This document shows positions 1 to 6,365 of a stretch of DNA of 21,270 nucleotides, one piece after another. A model generated the notes under the pieces. It saw nothing but the letters and a program-made list of their open reading frames with translations, was not told the origin of the DNA and did not search any database. The translations under genes were made by a program, and so were the position numbers. The stretch's first letter is position 1; every line of letters starts with the position of its first letter. The stretch comes from DASYQD01 sp036005845 (lineage in GTDB: Bacteria > Acidobacteriota > Thermoanaerobaculia > Multivoradales > JAIOJS01): positions 1-21,270 of the forward strand of contig DASYQD010000026.1 in the NCBI GenBank assembly GCA_036005845.1. Direction: 5' to 3'.

Positions 1-1491
1 GCGGCGCGGGCGATGCAGCTGGCGCGGCGCCTCGGCCTCCCCGGCGGCGAGGTGGAGATGGTGGGGCGCGGCGCCCTGCTCCACGACCTCGGCAAGATCG
101 GCGTCAGCGAGCGGCTGCTGGGACGCGAAGGCCTGCTCGGCGGCGAGCTCGCCGAGTACCAGCGCCACCCCGTGCTCGGCGAGCAGATCCTGCAGCCGCT
201 GCGCTCGTTCGGCGACGTGCGGGCGCTCATCCGCCACCACCACGAGCGCCTCGACGGCCGCGGCTACCCGGACCGCATCGGCGGCAGCGAGCTCGACCTG
301 CACACGCAGCTGGTGGCGCTGGCCAACCTCTTCGACCACGTGCGCACCCATCACGGCGAAAGCGCCGCGCTGATGCTGCGCGACTCGGCGCACCGCGGCG
401 AGCTGCAGCACGACCTCGTCGAGGAGGTGCTGGCGCTGGAGAGCGAGAACGGGCATCTGGATGGCCAGGGTGGCGCTCTCGATCGCACGCTCGACGTGCG
501 CGAGTGGATGGAGCGGCTGCCCGCCAAGGAGGTCGCGCGCACCGGCCGCATCCTCGTCGTCGACGACACCGAGGCCAACCGCGAGGTGCTGCTCGACGTG
601 CTCGGCGGCGCCGGGCACGAGGTGATCGTCGCCTCCACCGGCGCGGCGGCGCTACGCGCGCTCGCCGACGACAAGCCCGACCTCGTGCTGCTCGACGTCA
701 TGCTGCCCGACGTCAACGGCTTCGAGCTCTGCCGGCAGATCAAGGAGCGGCCGGAGACCGAGTTCCTGCCCGTCATCCTGGTCACCGCCCACTACGAGCT
801 GCGCGACCGCACGCTGTCGGCGAGGGCGGGGGCGGACGACTTCCTGACCTATCCGATCCACCGCCTCGAGCTGACGGCGCGCGTGCGCTCGCTGCTGCGG
901 CTGCGGCTCTACTTCCAGGACCTCGAGGAGTTCCAGAGCGTCATCCTGTCGCTGGCGTCGGCGCTGGAGGCGAAAGACCCCTACACGCACGGCCACTCGG
1001 AGCGTGTCGGCTTCCTGGCGTCGCGCATCGGCGGCCAGCTCGGGCTGCCGGAGGAGGAGTGCGAGACGCTACTGGTGGCGGGGTTGCTGCACGACATCGG
1101 CAAGATCGGCGTCGCCGAGTCGCTGCTCAACAAGCCGGGCAGCCTCAGCGAAGAGGAGCTGCTGGCGGTGATGGCCCACCCGGTGCTCGGCGAAGAGATC
1201 TGCCGGCCGCTGCGCAGCGCCCGCCAAGCGCTGCCGATGATCCGCCACCATCACGAACGCTACGACGGCAGCGGCTACCCCGACCGCCTCGCCGGCGAGG
1301 CGATCCCCTTCGGCGCCCGCATCATGGGCGTCGCCGACGCCTACGACGCCCTCACCAGCAGCCGTTCCTACCGCGACAGCCTGACCTCCCCCGAAGCGAT
1401 CGGCGTCCTCGAACGCGAGACCCGCGTCGGCCGCTGGGACCCGCGAGTCGTGACGGCGCTGCGCGGTCTGGTGGCGAGCAGCCAGTCCTGA
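1..1491 (+). CDS. HD-GYP / receiver / HD-GYP protein, 5' end outside the window
   Basis: Likely cyclic-di-GMP phosphodiesterase of the response-regulator type. The frame is open from base 1, so the true start lies upstream; residue numbers here count from the Met at base 13. First HD-GYP domain, residues 1-115: HD at 24-25, HHHE at 76-79, GYP at 84-86. Receiver domain, about 178-298: acidic pair D184/D185, phospho-acceptor D228, T258. Second HD-GYP domain, about 305-490: H328, HD at 360-361, HHHE at 412-415, GYP at 421-423, D442 in VADAYDAL. The second copy looks complete. In the first, the VADxxDA segment reads LANLFD, so a metal-ligand Asp is Asn and this copy may be weak or regulatory. In the receiver, the near-invariant Lys of the TKP motif is Tyr (Y280). 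The architecture is clear from motifs; enzymatic activity is inferred. It converges on the toxin gene that follows. Confidence 0.9.
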   Translation, partial: AARAMQLARRLGLPGGEVEMVGRGALLHDLGKIGVSERLLGREGLLGGELAEYQRHPVLGEQILQPLRSFGDVRALIRHHHERLDGRGYPDRIGGSELDLHTQLVALANLFDHVRTHHGESAALMLRDSAHRGELQHDLVEEVLALESENGHLDGQGGALDRTLDVREWMERLPAKEVARTGRILVVDDTEANREVLLDVLGGAGHEVIVASTGAAALRALADDKPDLVLLDVMLPDVNGFELCRQIKERPETEFLPVILVTAHYELRDRTLSARAGADDFLTYPIHRLELTARVRSLLRLRLYFQDLEEFQSVILSLASALEAKDPYTHGHSERVGFLASRIGGQLGLPEEECETLLVAGLLHDIGKIGVAESLLNKPGSLSEEELLAVMAHPVLGEEICRPLRSARQALPMIRHHHERYDGSGYPDRLAGEAIPFGARIMGVADAYDALTSSRSYRDSLTSPEAIGVLERETRVGRWDPRVVTALRGLVASSQS

Positions 1492-1497
1492 GGGCGG

Positions 1498-1833
1498 CTA
1501 AAGGTTCGATTGCGAGCCCAGGTGAATGACATGGCCGGGACCGATCAAGGTCAGCGCCTGGTGAATCGCAGGCACGCGCGGTCGCAGGTCCTCCATGCGG
1601 TTGCTGCGGGCCCGCAGGACGATGACTCCCAGTGCGTAGCCCGGGATGTGCTGTTGGAACTCGAGATTCTGGTCGGCGGTGATGAGAACCTCGATTCCGA
1701 GTACCTCGGCTCTTCGCAGCAGGTCGCCGTTCGTGAAGCCCTTCAGCCCGAGCTGGGCGACTGTCTTGAGGAGCGGCAGACCGAGCTCGCCTGCCAGATC
1801 CGTCGGCAGCGACTCGTCAAGAAGAATGCGCAC
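1498..1833 (-). CDS. DUF5615 PIN-like toxin
   Basis: A 111-residue protein of the DUF5615 PIN-like family, predicted ribonuclease toxin partner of DUF433 antitoxins. It starts at a GTG (reads MRILLDESLP), giving an N-terminal acidic D6/E7. Other acidic residues at the expected places are D37 in the NGDLL segment and D54 in the ITADQN segment, followed by the family-typical IVLRARSNR stretch at 71-79. The length matches the family. The start overlaps the last 17 bases of the upstream DUF433 gene, so the two are translated as one coupled unit with the antitoxin first. Family assignment rests on motif resemblance; RNA targets cannot be read from sequence. Confidence 0.85.
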   Translation of the reverse strand: MRILLDESLPTDLAGELGLPLLKTVAQLGLKGFTNGDLLRRAEVLGIEVLITADQNLEFQQHIPGYALGVIVLRARSNRMEDLRPRVPAIHQALTLIGPGHVIHLGSQSNL

Positions 1834-2038
1834 TCGCGGCCAATAAGTCGCCGGCGAGCTCGAGCGCCGCTACCGCTTGCTCCCGCGTGACCGTCGGGAA
1901 GGAGCGCAAGAAGTCTTCGAGGCTGTCCCCCGCCTCGAGGTAGTCGATCAGGTTCTTCACCGGCACGCGCGTCCCGACGAACACCGGAGTACCGCTCATG
2001 ATCTCCGGGTCGCTGTGAATGACCTCTGTCGATCGCAT
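1817..2038 (-). CDS. DUF433 antitoxin
   Basis: A 73-residue DUF433 protein, a small winged-helix-like DNA-binding family that commonly pairs with DUF5615 toxins. The signature is intact: HSDPEIMSGTPVFVGTRVPV at residues 8-27, then a helical YLEAGDSLEDFL segment and a C-terminal helix with EQAVAALELA. I chose the ATG at 2038 rather than the in-frame codon at 2080, because family members begin a few residues before the HSDPE motif and the longer version would run through the candidate promoter at 2058-2086. No strong ribosome binding site is visible. It probably neutralises the toxin encoded just downstream and represses its own operon, as is usual for such pairs. Confidence 0.85.
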   Translation of the reverse strand: MRSTEVIHSDPEIMSGTPVFVGTRVPVKNLIDYLEAGDSLEDFLRSFPTVTREQAVAALELAGDLLAASAHSS

Positions 2039-2057
2039 GTCGTGTGATCCAGAGCGG

Positions 2058-2086
2058 ATTGTAGCGCCGCCGGGGACCACTCAGAA
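2058..2086 (-). promoter_or_regulatory. candidate promoter of the DUF433/DUF5615 pair
   Basis: On the minus strand a TACAAT hexamer (2063-2058, 5 of 6 with the -10 consensus) sits 20 bases before the DUF433 start. A weak TTCTGA lies 17 bases upstream (2086-2081, 3 of 6 with -35). It is the only AT-rich -10-like hexamer in the gap to the solute-binding gene, which gives it some weight in this GC-rich DNA. The predicted leader would be only about a dozen bases. Confidence 0.3.
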
Positions 2087-2102
2087 CTTGCGCCGGCGCG
2101 GT

Positions 2103-2930
2103 TCACCGCGACGGCTGCGGCTGCGATTGCGGCGCGCCTTTCACCTTGAGCAGCTCGACGCCGTGCTCGCCGAGGTAGCGGAGGACGAGCTGGTAGAAGG
2201 AGCGGCCGTTGCGGGTCGAGGCGAGGAAGGTGTCGAGGGCCTGCCGCAGGTCGCTGCCGGTCGGCACCGCGATGCCGTACTGCTCCACCTCCGGCAGGGT
2301 GGCGATGATCGCGATGTCGGGCTCGTGGGTCAGCACCGGCAGGGCCAGGCTGCTCTCCATCAGCACCAGGTCGACTTGATTGCTTCTCAACAGGGCCAGT
2401 GCCTCGGCCGCGGTGCGCGCGGTGGGGGTGATCGAGGCGAAGCCCATCTTCGCGGCCCGCGCCTCGAGCGTCGTGCCGGGCGGCACGCCGACGCGCTTGC
2501 CGGCGAGCGCACCGATTCCGGAGAAGCCGCTGCCCTTGCGGGCCAGCACCATCGTCACCACCGGGAAGTAGGGCCCGGTGAAGTCGACCACCTGCTCGCG
2601 TTCGGGCGTGATGCTCATCGTGCTGGCGATGAGGTCGCCCTCGCCGGCGAGCAGCGCCGGGATGAGCTGCGCGAAGCGCGCCTGCGGGGCGACGCGGAGG
2701 CGGACGCCGAGCGTGCGCGCGAAGCCGGCGACGAGCTCGTAGTCGAGCCCTTCGTAGCCGCCGCCGGGCACGCGCCGCAGGAAGCTCTCGTTGGCGCCGA
2801 GGTAGGAGATCATCACCAGCTCGCCGCTCTTCTTGATCTCGGCCACGCTGCGCGCGGCGGCAGGCATCGCGGTCGCGGCGGTGGCGAGGGCGACGAGGCC
2901 GAAGGTCGCGGTGCGGGCGAAGCGCCTCAT
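2103..2930 (-). CDS. Family 3 extracellular solute-binding protein (amino-acid type)
   Basis: A 275-residue periplasmic binding protein of the SBP_bac_3 family. It has a signal peptide (basic MRRFAR, hydrophobic core, likely cut after AAA at residue 26). The mature part follows the usual order: GELVM, a GLDYELVAGFARTLG segment, DLIASTMSITPEREQVVDFTGPYF (split here only by description, about residues 98-122), GKRVGVPPGTT, and late YGIAVPTGSDL. The substrate is likely an amino acid or similar small polar molecule, but the binding residues do not let me name it. AAGGAGG sits 7 bases before the ATG, the clearest ribosome binding site in this half of the window. The gene lies 36 bases after the amide hydrolase gene and is probably cotranscribed with it. 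No ABC permease or ATPase is adjacent, so it either shares a transporter encoded elsewhere or acts as a free sensor or ligand carrier. Confidence 0.88.
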   Translation of the reverse strand: MRRFARTATFGLVALATAATAMPAAARSVAEIKKSGELVMISYLGANESFLRRVPGGGYEGLDYELVAGFARTLGVRLRVAPQARFAQLIPALLAGEGDLIASTMSITPEREQVVDFTGPYFPVVTMVLARKGSGFSGIGALAGKRVGVPPGTTLEARAAKMGFASITPTARTAAEALALLRSNQVDLVLMESSLALPVLTHEPDIAIIATLPEVEQYGIAVPTGSDLRQALDTFLASTRNGRSFYQLVLRYLGEHGVELLKVKGAPQSQPQPSR

Positions 2931-2966
2931 GGGCGGACCTCCTTCTGGACCTGCTGCTGGATCGAC

Positions 2967-4016
2967 TCAGCGGGCCGGCGCCGGCACGGCGCAGCGGGCG
3001 CCGAGCGGTTCGGTGGCGAGCTGGTCGATGCGGTCGGGCGGCGTGTTGGCAAGAAACGGCGTCTTGCGATAGACGGCGGCGAGGAAGCTGCGGTGCCGTT
3101 CGGAGGTGAGCGGCCGCAGCGACGCGCGCAGATCGGGCCCCGGAGCCTCGAGGTCCACGGCGCGCACGCCGGCGCTGCAACCGAAGTCGAGCCCGCCCAG
3201 CGCCAGCTTGCGGATCCCTTCGTGGCCGTGGGTGCGGAAGAACAGCTCGCCGGCGCGCAGGTCGTAGACGATGCTCCACTGGGTGGCGTCTTGCGCCACG
3301 GAGCGGAGGGTGGCGAAGGCGTAGTCGAGCGAGCGGGCCCGCTCGCCGGAAGCGTGGAAGTCGAGGGCCCGCCGGCCGGCGCGCGAGAACCGCGACATCG
3401 AGCGGTCGCCGCGCTGCCAGCTCAGCAGCTCGTCGTCGTAGGGATCGTTGGCGAGCGCGGGAACGGGCACGTCCTTGCCGCGGCGCGCCACCATGCGGCC
3501 GTCGAGGAACTCGACGACGGCGACGTCGCCGCCGCGGTCGGCCACCAGGTAGTGGAGTGGCGCGTGGTCGGCGATGCGCACCTCGGCGTCGCTCTTGATC
3601 ACCTCGGCGACGGTGGCGTTGCGATCGAGCTGGTACTGGATCCACTCGAGGTTGCCGACCACCGGGCGCTGGTCGGCCTGCGGATAGCGCGACTCGTCGA
3701 GCCACATCAGCTCGATGGCGAGCCCCGCCTCGTTGATGCCGCCCGAGGGCGAAGCGACGCCGTACTGGTTGAAGGTCACGCTGCCGTAGCGCGACGTCCA
3801 CGCCGCGGCGCGCACGCCGGGTCCGACGAGCGCTGTGCGCTCGAGCCCGCGCGGGTTGACGACCAGCAGCCCGTCGCCGAGCGACCAGTCGTAGTTCTTG
3901 CCGAACAGCACCGTCCCACCGTCGCGCAGCACGAACGTCGTGCACGCGAGCCCGGGAACGGCGCCGAGCAGCAGCGCCACCGCACCCGCCATCCACCGCC
4001 TGGTCATGATCCTCAT
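2967..4016 (-). CDS. Secreted linear amide C-N hydrolase (choloylglycine hydrolase / penicillin V acylase family)
   Basis: A 349-residue N-terminal-nucleophile hydrolase. The signal peptide MTRRWMAGAVALLLGAVPGLA is followed at once by C25, so export and cleavage would expose Cys as the catalytic N-terminal residue. Family landmarks follow: CTTFVL at 25-30, NYDW at 41-44 with the conserved Asp, FNQYG at 82-86, and GGINEAGL at 92-99. It should cleave linear amide bonds, for example in N-acyl amino acids, acyl-homoserine lactones, penicillin V or bile-salt-like compounds; the substrate cannot be told from sequence. A second start at 4007 (MTRRW) gives a more typical signal peptide, so the exact start is uncertain. 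The gene leads a two-gene unit with the solute-binding protein, suggesting released or sensed amide products. Confidence 0.85.
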   Translation of the reverse strand: MRIMTRRWMAGAVALLLGAVPGLACTTFVLRDGGTVLFGKNYDWSLGDGLLVVNPRGLERTALVGPGVRAAAWTSRYGSVTFNQYGVASPSGGINEAGLAIELMWLDESRYPQADQRPVVGNLEWIQYQLDRNATVAEVIKSDAEVRIADHAPLHYLVADRGGDVAVVEFLDGRMVARRGKDVPVPALANDPYDDELLSWQRGDRSMSRFSRAGRRALDFHASGERARSLDYAFATLRSVAQDATQWSIVYDLRAGELFFRTHGHEGIRKLALGGLDFGCSAGVRAVDLEAPGPDLRASLRPLTSERHRSFLAAVYRKTPFLANTPPDRIDQLATEPLGARCAVPAPAR

Positions 4017-4050
4017 GCAGGCAGGTTACGGACCCTGGGCCGCGGAGTTG

Positions 4051-4064
4051 CGCACCTTGGTGCG
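4051..4064. promoter_or_regulatory. Perfect inverted repeat upstream of the hydrolase gene
   Basis: CGCACC-TT-GGTGCG has two 6-base arms with a 2-base centre, in the 109-base gap between the FitB-type toxin stop and the hydrolase start. A 2-base loop is too small for an RNA hairpin terminator and no T-run follows, so a protein-binding site is the better reading. It lies about 35 bases upstream of the hydrolase ATG. This is inference from symmetry only. Confidence 0.3.
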
Positions 4065-4125
4065 AGCGGCGTGTGCGATGCCGCCGAAGGCGAAAACTCA
4101 GGTCGCCAGCGGCGGAACCCGCCCG

Positions 4126-4524
4126 TCAGGCCACTTCGTTCAGATCGCGGCTCACGGCAGGGAACTTCTCGAGCAACTCGCGATCGAGAGTCACGAGTCG
4201 GACGCCCAAGTGCTGAGCGAGGACGACGAACTCGCAGTCGTAGGCCGTGCATCTCGACTCGGCGGCGAGCCGGAGGACCGAGCCGGAATCCACCGAGAAC
4301 TCGCGACCGGAGAGAAGAGCTTCCGCCGTCTCCATGATTCGCAAGGCGGCATCGAGATCGAGCCGATTCGTACGCATGCTCGTCGCGAGCGTATTGCGCA
4401 GCTCGCTGCGCCAGAGTGCAGGAGCGGCCCAGTCGGAATCCGTCGCGAGAAGCTCTTCTGATCGAGCCGACCAGGCGGCGGGCAGGAACAGCCCGGCCAC
4501 CACGTTGGTGTCGACGACGATCAC
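4126..4524 (-). CDS. PIN-domain toxin (FitB/VapC type)
   Basis: A 132-residue PIN-domain ribonuclease toxin starting at GTG. The four acidic positions of the metal site are visible: D5 (VVDTN), E41 (WRSELRN), D97 (AYDCEFV) and D114 (TLDREL). The open frame runs further upstream, but that extension overlaps the antitoxin gene out of frame and carries no PIN sequence. The GTG overlaps the antitoxin TGA as GTGA, the usual coupling for these pairs. It is expected to cut specific RNAs (tRNA in studied VapC proteins) when released from antitoxin. Confidence 0.9.
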   Translation of the reverse strand: MIVVDTNVVAGLFLPAAWSARSEELLATDSDWAAPALWRSELRNTLATSMRTNRLDLDAALRIMETAEALLSGREFSVDSGSVLRLAAESRCTAYDCEFVVLAQHLGVRLVTLDRELLEKFPAVSRDLNEVA

Positions 4525-4760
4525 GGGCGGCCGTTCTCGCGGGCGGCGCGCAGCTCGGCGAGCGTCATCGGTTCGCCTTTGTAGGCGAGCCGCAGCTCGC
4601 GGGCGCGGCGGAGGATCTCGTCCGGATGCGGGGTCGAGCCGAGTGAGCGCTCGAGGCAGCTCAGGATCTCCCCGTTGATGCTGCGATGGTGCAGCTCCGC
4701 AGAGGAGCGCACACGCTCGAAGAGCGTCTCGGGGATGTTCTTCAGCGTGAATGTCGGCAT
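4521..4760 (-). CDS. FitA-type ribbon-helix-helix antitoxin
   Basis: A 79-residue Arc/FitA-like antitoxin. The N-terminal strand TFTLKNIPE is followed by the helices typical of the family: LFERVRSSAELHHRSINGEI (residues 13-32), then LSCLERSL. The C-terminal half (RARELRLAYKGEPMTLAEL) should wrap the PIN toxin. The GGAGG ribosome site lies 4 bases before the ATG. The gene is first of the pair and should repress its own promoter through the palindrome just upstream. Confidence 0.9.
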   Translation of the reverse strand: MPTFTLKNIPETLFERVRSSAELHHRSINGEILSCLERSLGSTPHPDEILRRARELRLAYKGEPMTLAELRAARENGRP

Positions 4761-4770
4761 GACTCCTCCA

Positions 4771-4785
4771 GTTCCATAATGGAAC
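4771..4785. promoter_or_regulatory. Operator-like palindrome of the FitAB-type pair
   Basis: On the coding strand GTTCCAT-T-ATGGAAC is a perfect 7+1+7 inverted repeat, 10 bases before the antitoxin ATG and immediately downstream of the TAGAAT -10 hexamer, so it should cover the transcription start. Its AT-rich centre is unlike the surrounding DNA. Binding by the ribbon-helix-helix antitoxin is inferred from position and symmetry. Confidence 0.6.
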
Positions 4786-4787
4786 CA

Positions 4788-4793
4788 ATTCTA
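4788..4793 (-). promoter_or_regulatory. -10 element of the FitAB-type pair
   Basis: TAGAAT on the minus strand matches 5 of 6 of the -10 consensus and sits 28 bases before the antitoxin start. No good -35 hexamer is visible at 16-18 bases upstream, where the 3' end of the radical SAM gene lies (a TTGGTC is found at 19 bases). Transcription would begin inside the palindrome at 4771-4785. Confidence 0.4.
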
Positions 4794-4804
4794 CGTCGCG
4801 AAGG

Positions 4805-6334
4805 TCAGAACAGACCAAGTTGCTGTCCCGGGCGCCTGAACGACGCCGTCGACAGCTCCGGTCCCGAGCGCGGCAGGTCGATCCGGCGGATGGTGGCCTC
4901 GAAGAGCTGCTCCATCTGCTCGGCGAAGATGCCTTCGGGGCGGAAGCGCTTGCCGAATTGGCCTTCGTTGAGCTTGCCGCCGCGCAGCGCGCGGATGCGG
5001 GCGAGCACTTTCTCCTTGCGGTCCGGGTAGTGCTCCGCGAGCCAGTCCTGGAAGAGGTCCTTCACCGCGTGGGGCAGGCGCACGAACATGAACGTGCCCC
5101 ACAGAGCGCCGGCGTCCTTGGCGGCGGCGAGGATGGCGGGCATCTCGTGATCGGTGATCCCGGGCACCACCGGGGCGACGTTGACGCCGCAGGGCACTCC
5201 GGCATCACGCAGCTTGGTCAGCGCCTCCAGTCGCTCGCGCGGCGCCGAGGCGCGCGGTTCCATCCGGCGCGCCACCTCGGGATCGAGCGACGTGATCGAG
5301 AACGTCACCGACGCGGCGCCGAAGCTCGCCAGCTCGCCGAGGTGGTCGACGTCGCGCGTCACCAGGTGGTTCTTGGTGATGACGTGCACCGGATTGCGAA
5401 ACTCCGCCAGCACGCCGAGGCAGCGGCGGGTGATCTCGAGCTTGCGCTCGCTCGGCTGGTAGCAGTCGGTGACGCCCGACATCATCAACATCTGCGGCTG
5501 CCACGATGGCGACATCAGCTCGCGGCGCAGCAGCTCGGGCGCCTGCTCCTTGACGAGGATCTTGGTCTCGAAGTCGAGGCCGGCGGAGAAGCCGAGGTAT
5601 TCGTGGAAGGGCCTGGCGAAGCAGTTGTGGCTGACGACACCCTCGGCAATGAAGTCGCCGGTGACGGTGGTGACGTCGAAGAGCTCCACCGCGCGCCCGA
5701 GCGGCTCGATGGAGCGCACTGCCAGAGCCGCACTGGCTTGCACGGCGCGGCCGACGATGCCGTTGGTGCGCGCGATCGCGGCGAGCTCGCCCGTGCCGAC
5801 CAGCCTCTCGCCGATCGCCAGGTGAGGCCGTTTCCGCGCCATTCCGTCGCCACTGACGAACCGCCAACCGTTTTCGCTGAGGAAGCGGTGGTCGCCGCTG
5901 GCGAGCAGACGCGTGCCGTCCTCGAGCGTCACCGCGTACGGCGGCTTCCTGGTCTCCCAATGCGCCAACACGCGAGTCGGCACGCAGCGACGCTGCCGGC
6001 CGTCGCGCAGCGTGCCGTAGATCTCGTCGCCGACGCGGACGTCGCGCATCGGCCGCGTCGCGCCGTCGGCCATCAGGATCGCCGTGTCGCCCCCGACGCA
6101 GTAGACGCAGCCGTGCTCGCATCCCCGGTATGGGTTGATCGACGTCTCGAAGCCGACGTCCGGGCTGTCGTTGCGGGCGATGATCGAGCGCGTCTTGTCG
6201 GAGAGCAGCTGCGTGGGCACCTTGTCGGGGCCGGGCTCCTCGCGCTCGACGAGCAGCGGCTCGAAGCGGTTGACGGGGTTGCTGGCGGTGCCGCGGCCTC
6301 GCGGGGAGCGCGGCTGGGGGCTCCCGGTGCTCAT
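4805..6334 (-). CDS. Rv2578c/PA0069-like radical SAM protein interrupted by an intein
   Basis: A 509-residue precursor. The host protein, 350 residues after removal of residues 79-237, is a radical SAM enzyme of the spore-photolyase-related Rv2578c/PA0069 group: ARNDSPDVGFETSINPYRGC at 53-72, then FARPFHEYLGF from 239, later MMSGVTDCYQP, ITKNHLVTRD and SITSLDPEVARRMEPR. The cluster motif CX3CX2C is C72, C76 and a third Cys supplied either by C79 in the precursor or by C238 after splicing. The reaction of this group is not established to my knowledge. The ATG at 6334 lacks a clear ribosome site. A possible promoter (TTGAAT, 17 bases, TACGGT) overlaps the 31-base gap after recD, so it may be read with recD or on its own. 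Confidence 0.92.
   Translation of the reverse strand: MSTGSPQPRSPRGRGTASNPVNRFEPLLVEREEPGPDKVPTQLLSDKTRSIIARNDSPDVGFETSINPYRGCEHGCVYCVGGDTAILMADGATRPMRDVRVGDEIYGTLRDGRQRRCVPTRVLAHWETRKPPYAVTLEDGTRLLASGDHRFLSENGWRFVSGDGMARKRPHLAIGERLVGTGELAAIARTNGIVGRAVQASAALAVRSIEPLGRAVELFDVTTVTGDFIAEGVVSHNCFARPFHEYLGFSAGLDFETKILVKEQAPELLRRELMSPSWQPQMLMMSGVTDCYQPSERKLEITRRCLGVLAEFRNPVHVITKNHLVTRDVDHLGELASFGAASVTFSITSLDPEVARRMEPRASAPRERLEALTKLRDAGVPCGVNVAPVVPGITDHEMPAILAAAKDAGALWGTFMFVRLPHAVKDLFQDWLAEHYPDRKEKVLARIRALRGGKLNEGQFGKRFRPEGIFAEQMEQLFEATIRRIDLPRSGPELSTASFRRPGQQLGLF
5624..6100 (-). other. Mini-intein (protein intron), 159 residues
   Basis: In-frame insertion at residues 79-237 of the radical SAM precursor. 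It starts with nucleophile C79 (block A: CVGGDTAILMADG), has a block B with SGDH at 146-149 (Ser in place of the usual Thr), and block F-like FDVTTVTGDFIAEGV. It ends in VSHN with penultimate His236 and Asn237, followed by +1 nucleophile C238. All class 1 splicing residues are therefore present. No LAGLIDADG or other homing endonuclease motif fits between blocks B and F, so it is a mini-intein that cannot home by itself. Joining Y78 to C238 gives GCEHGCVYCFARP, the exact uninterrupted family sequence. Confidence 0.93.
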
Positions 6335-6365
6335 GGCGGCACCGTAGCGTAAGCGAGGCGTAAAT

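Noticed and set aside
309..316. GCTGGTGG, identical to the E. coli Chi octamer
   Set aside because: A single G-rich octamer is expected by chance in such DNA, and the Chi sequence of this organism's RecBCD is unknown.
2090..2104. GAAC...GTTC hairpin with GCGCCGGCGC just after the solute-binding protein stop as a terminator
   Set aside because: The inner palindrome would need an impossible 2-base loop and no T-run follows; too weak to call.
3942..3944. Reading Cys25 of the amide hydrolase as a lipoprotein cysteine
   Set aside because: The preceding residues are PGLA, which do not fit a lipobox (Leu is not at -3). The Cys aligns with the catalytic N-terminal nucleophile of the family.
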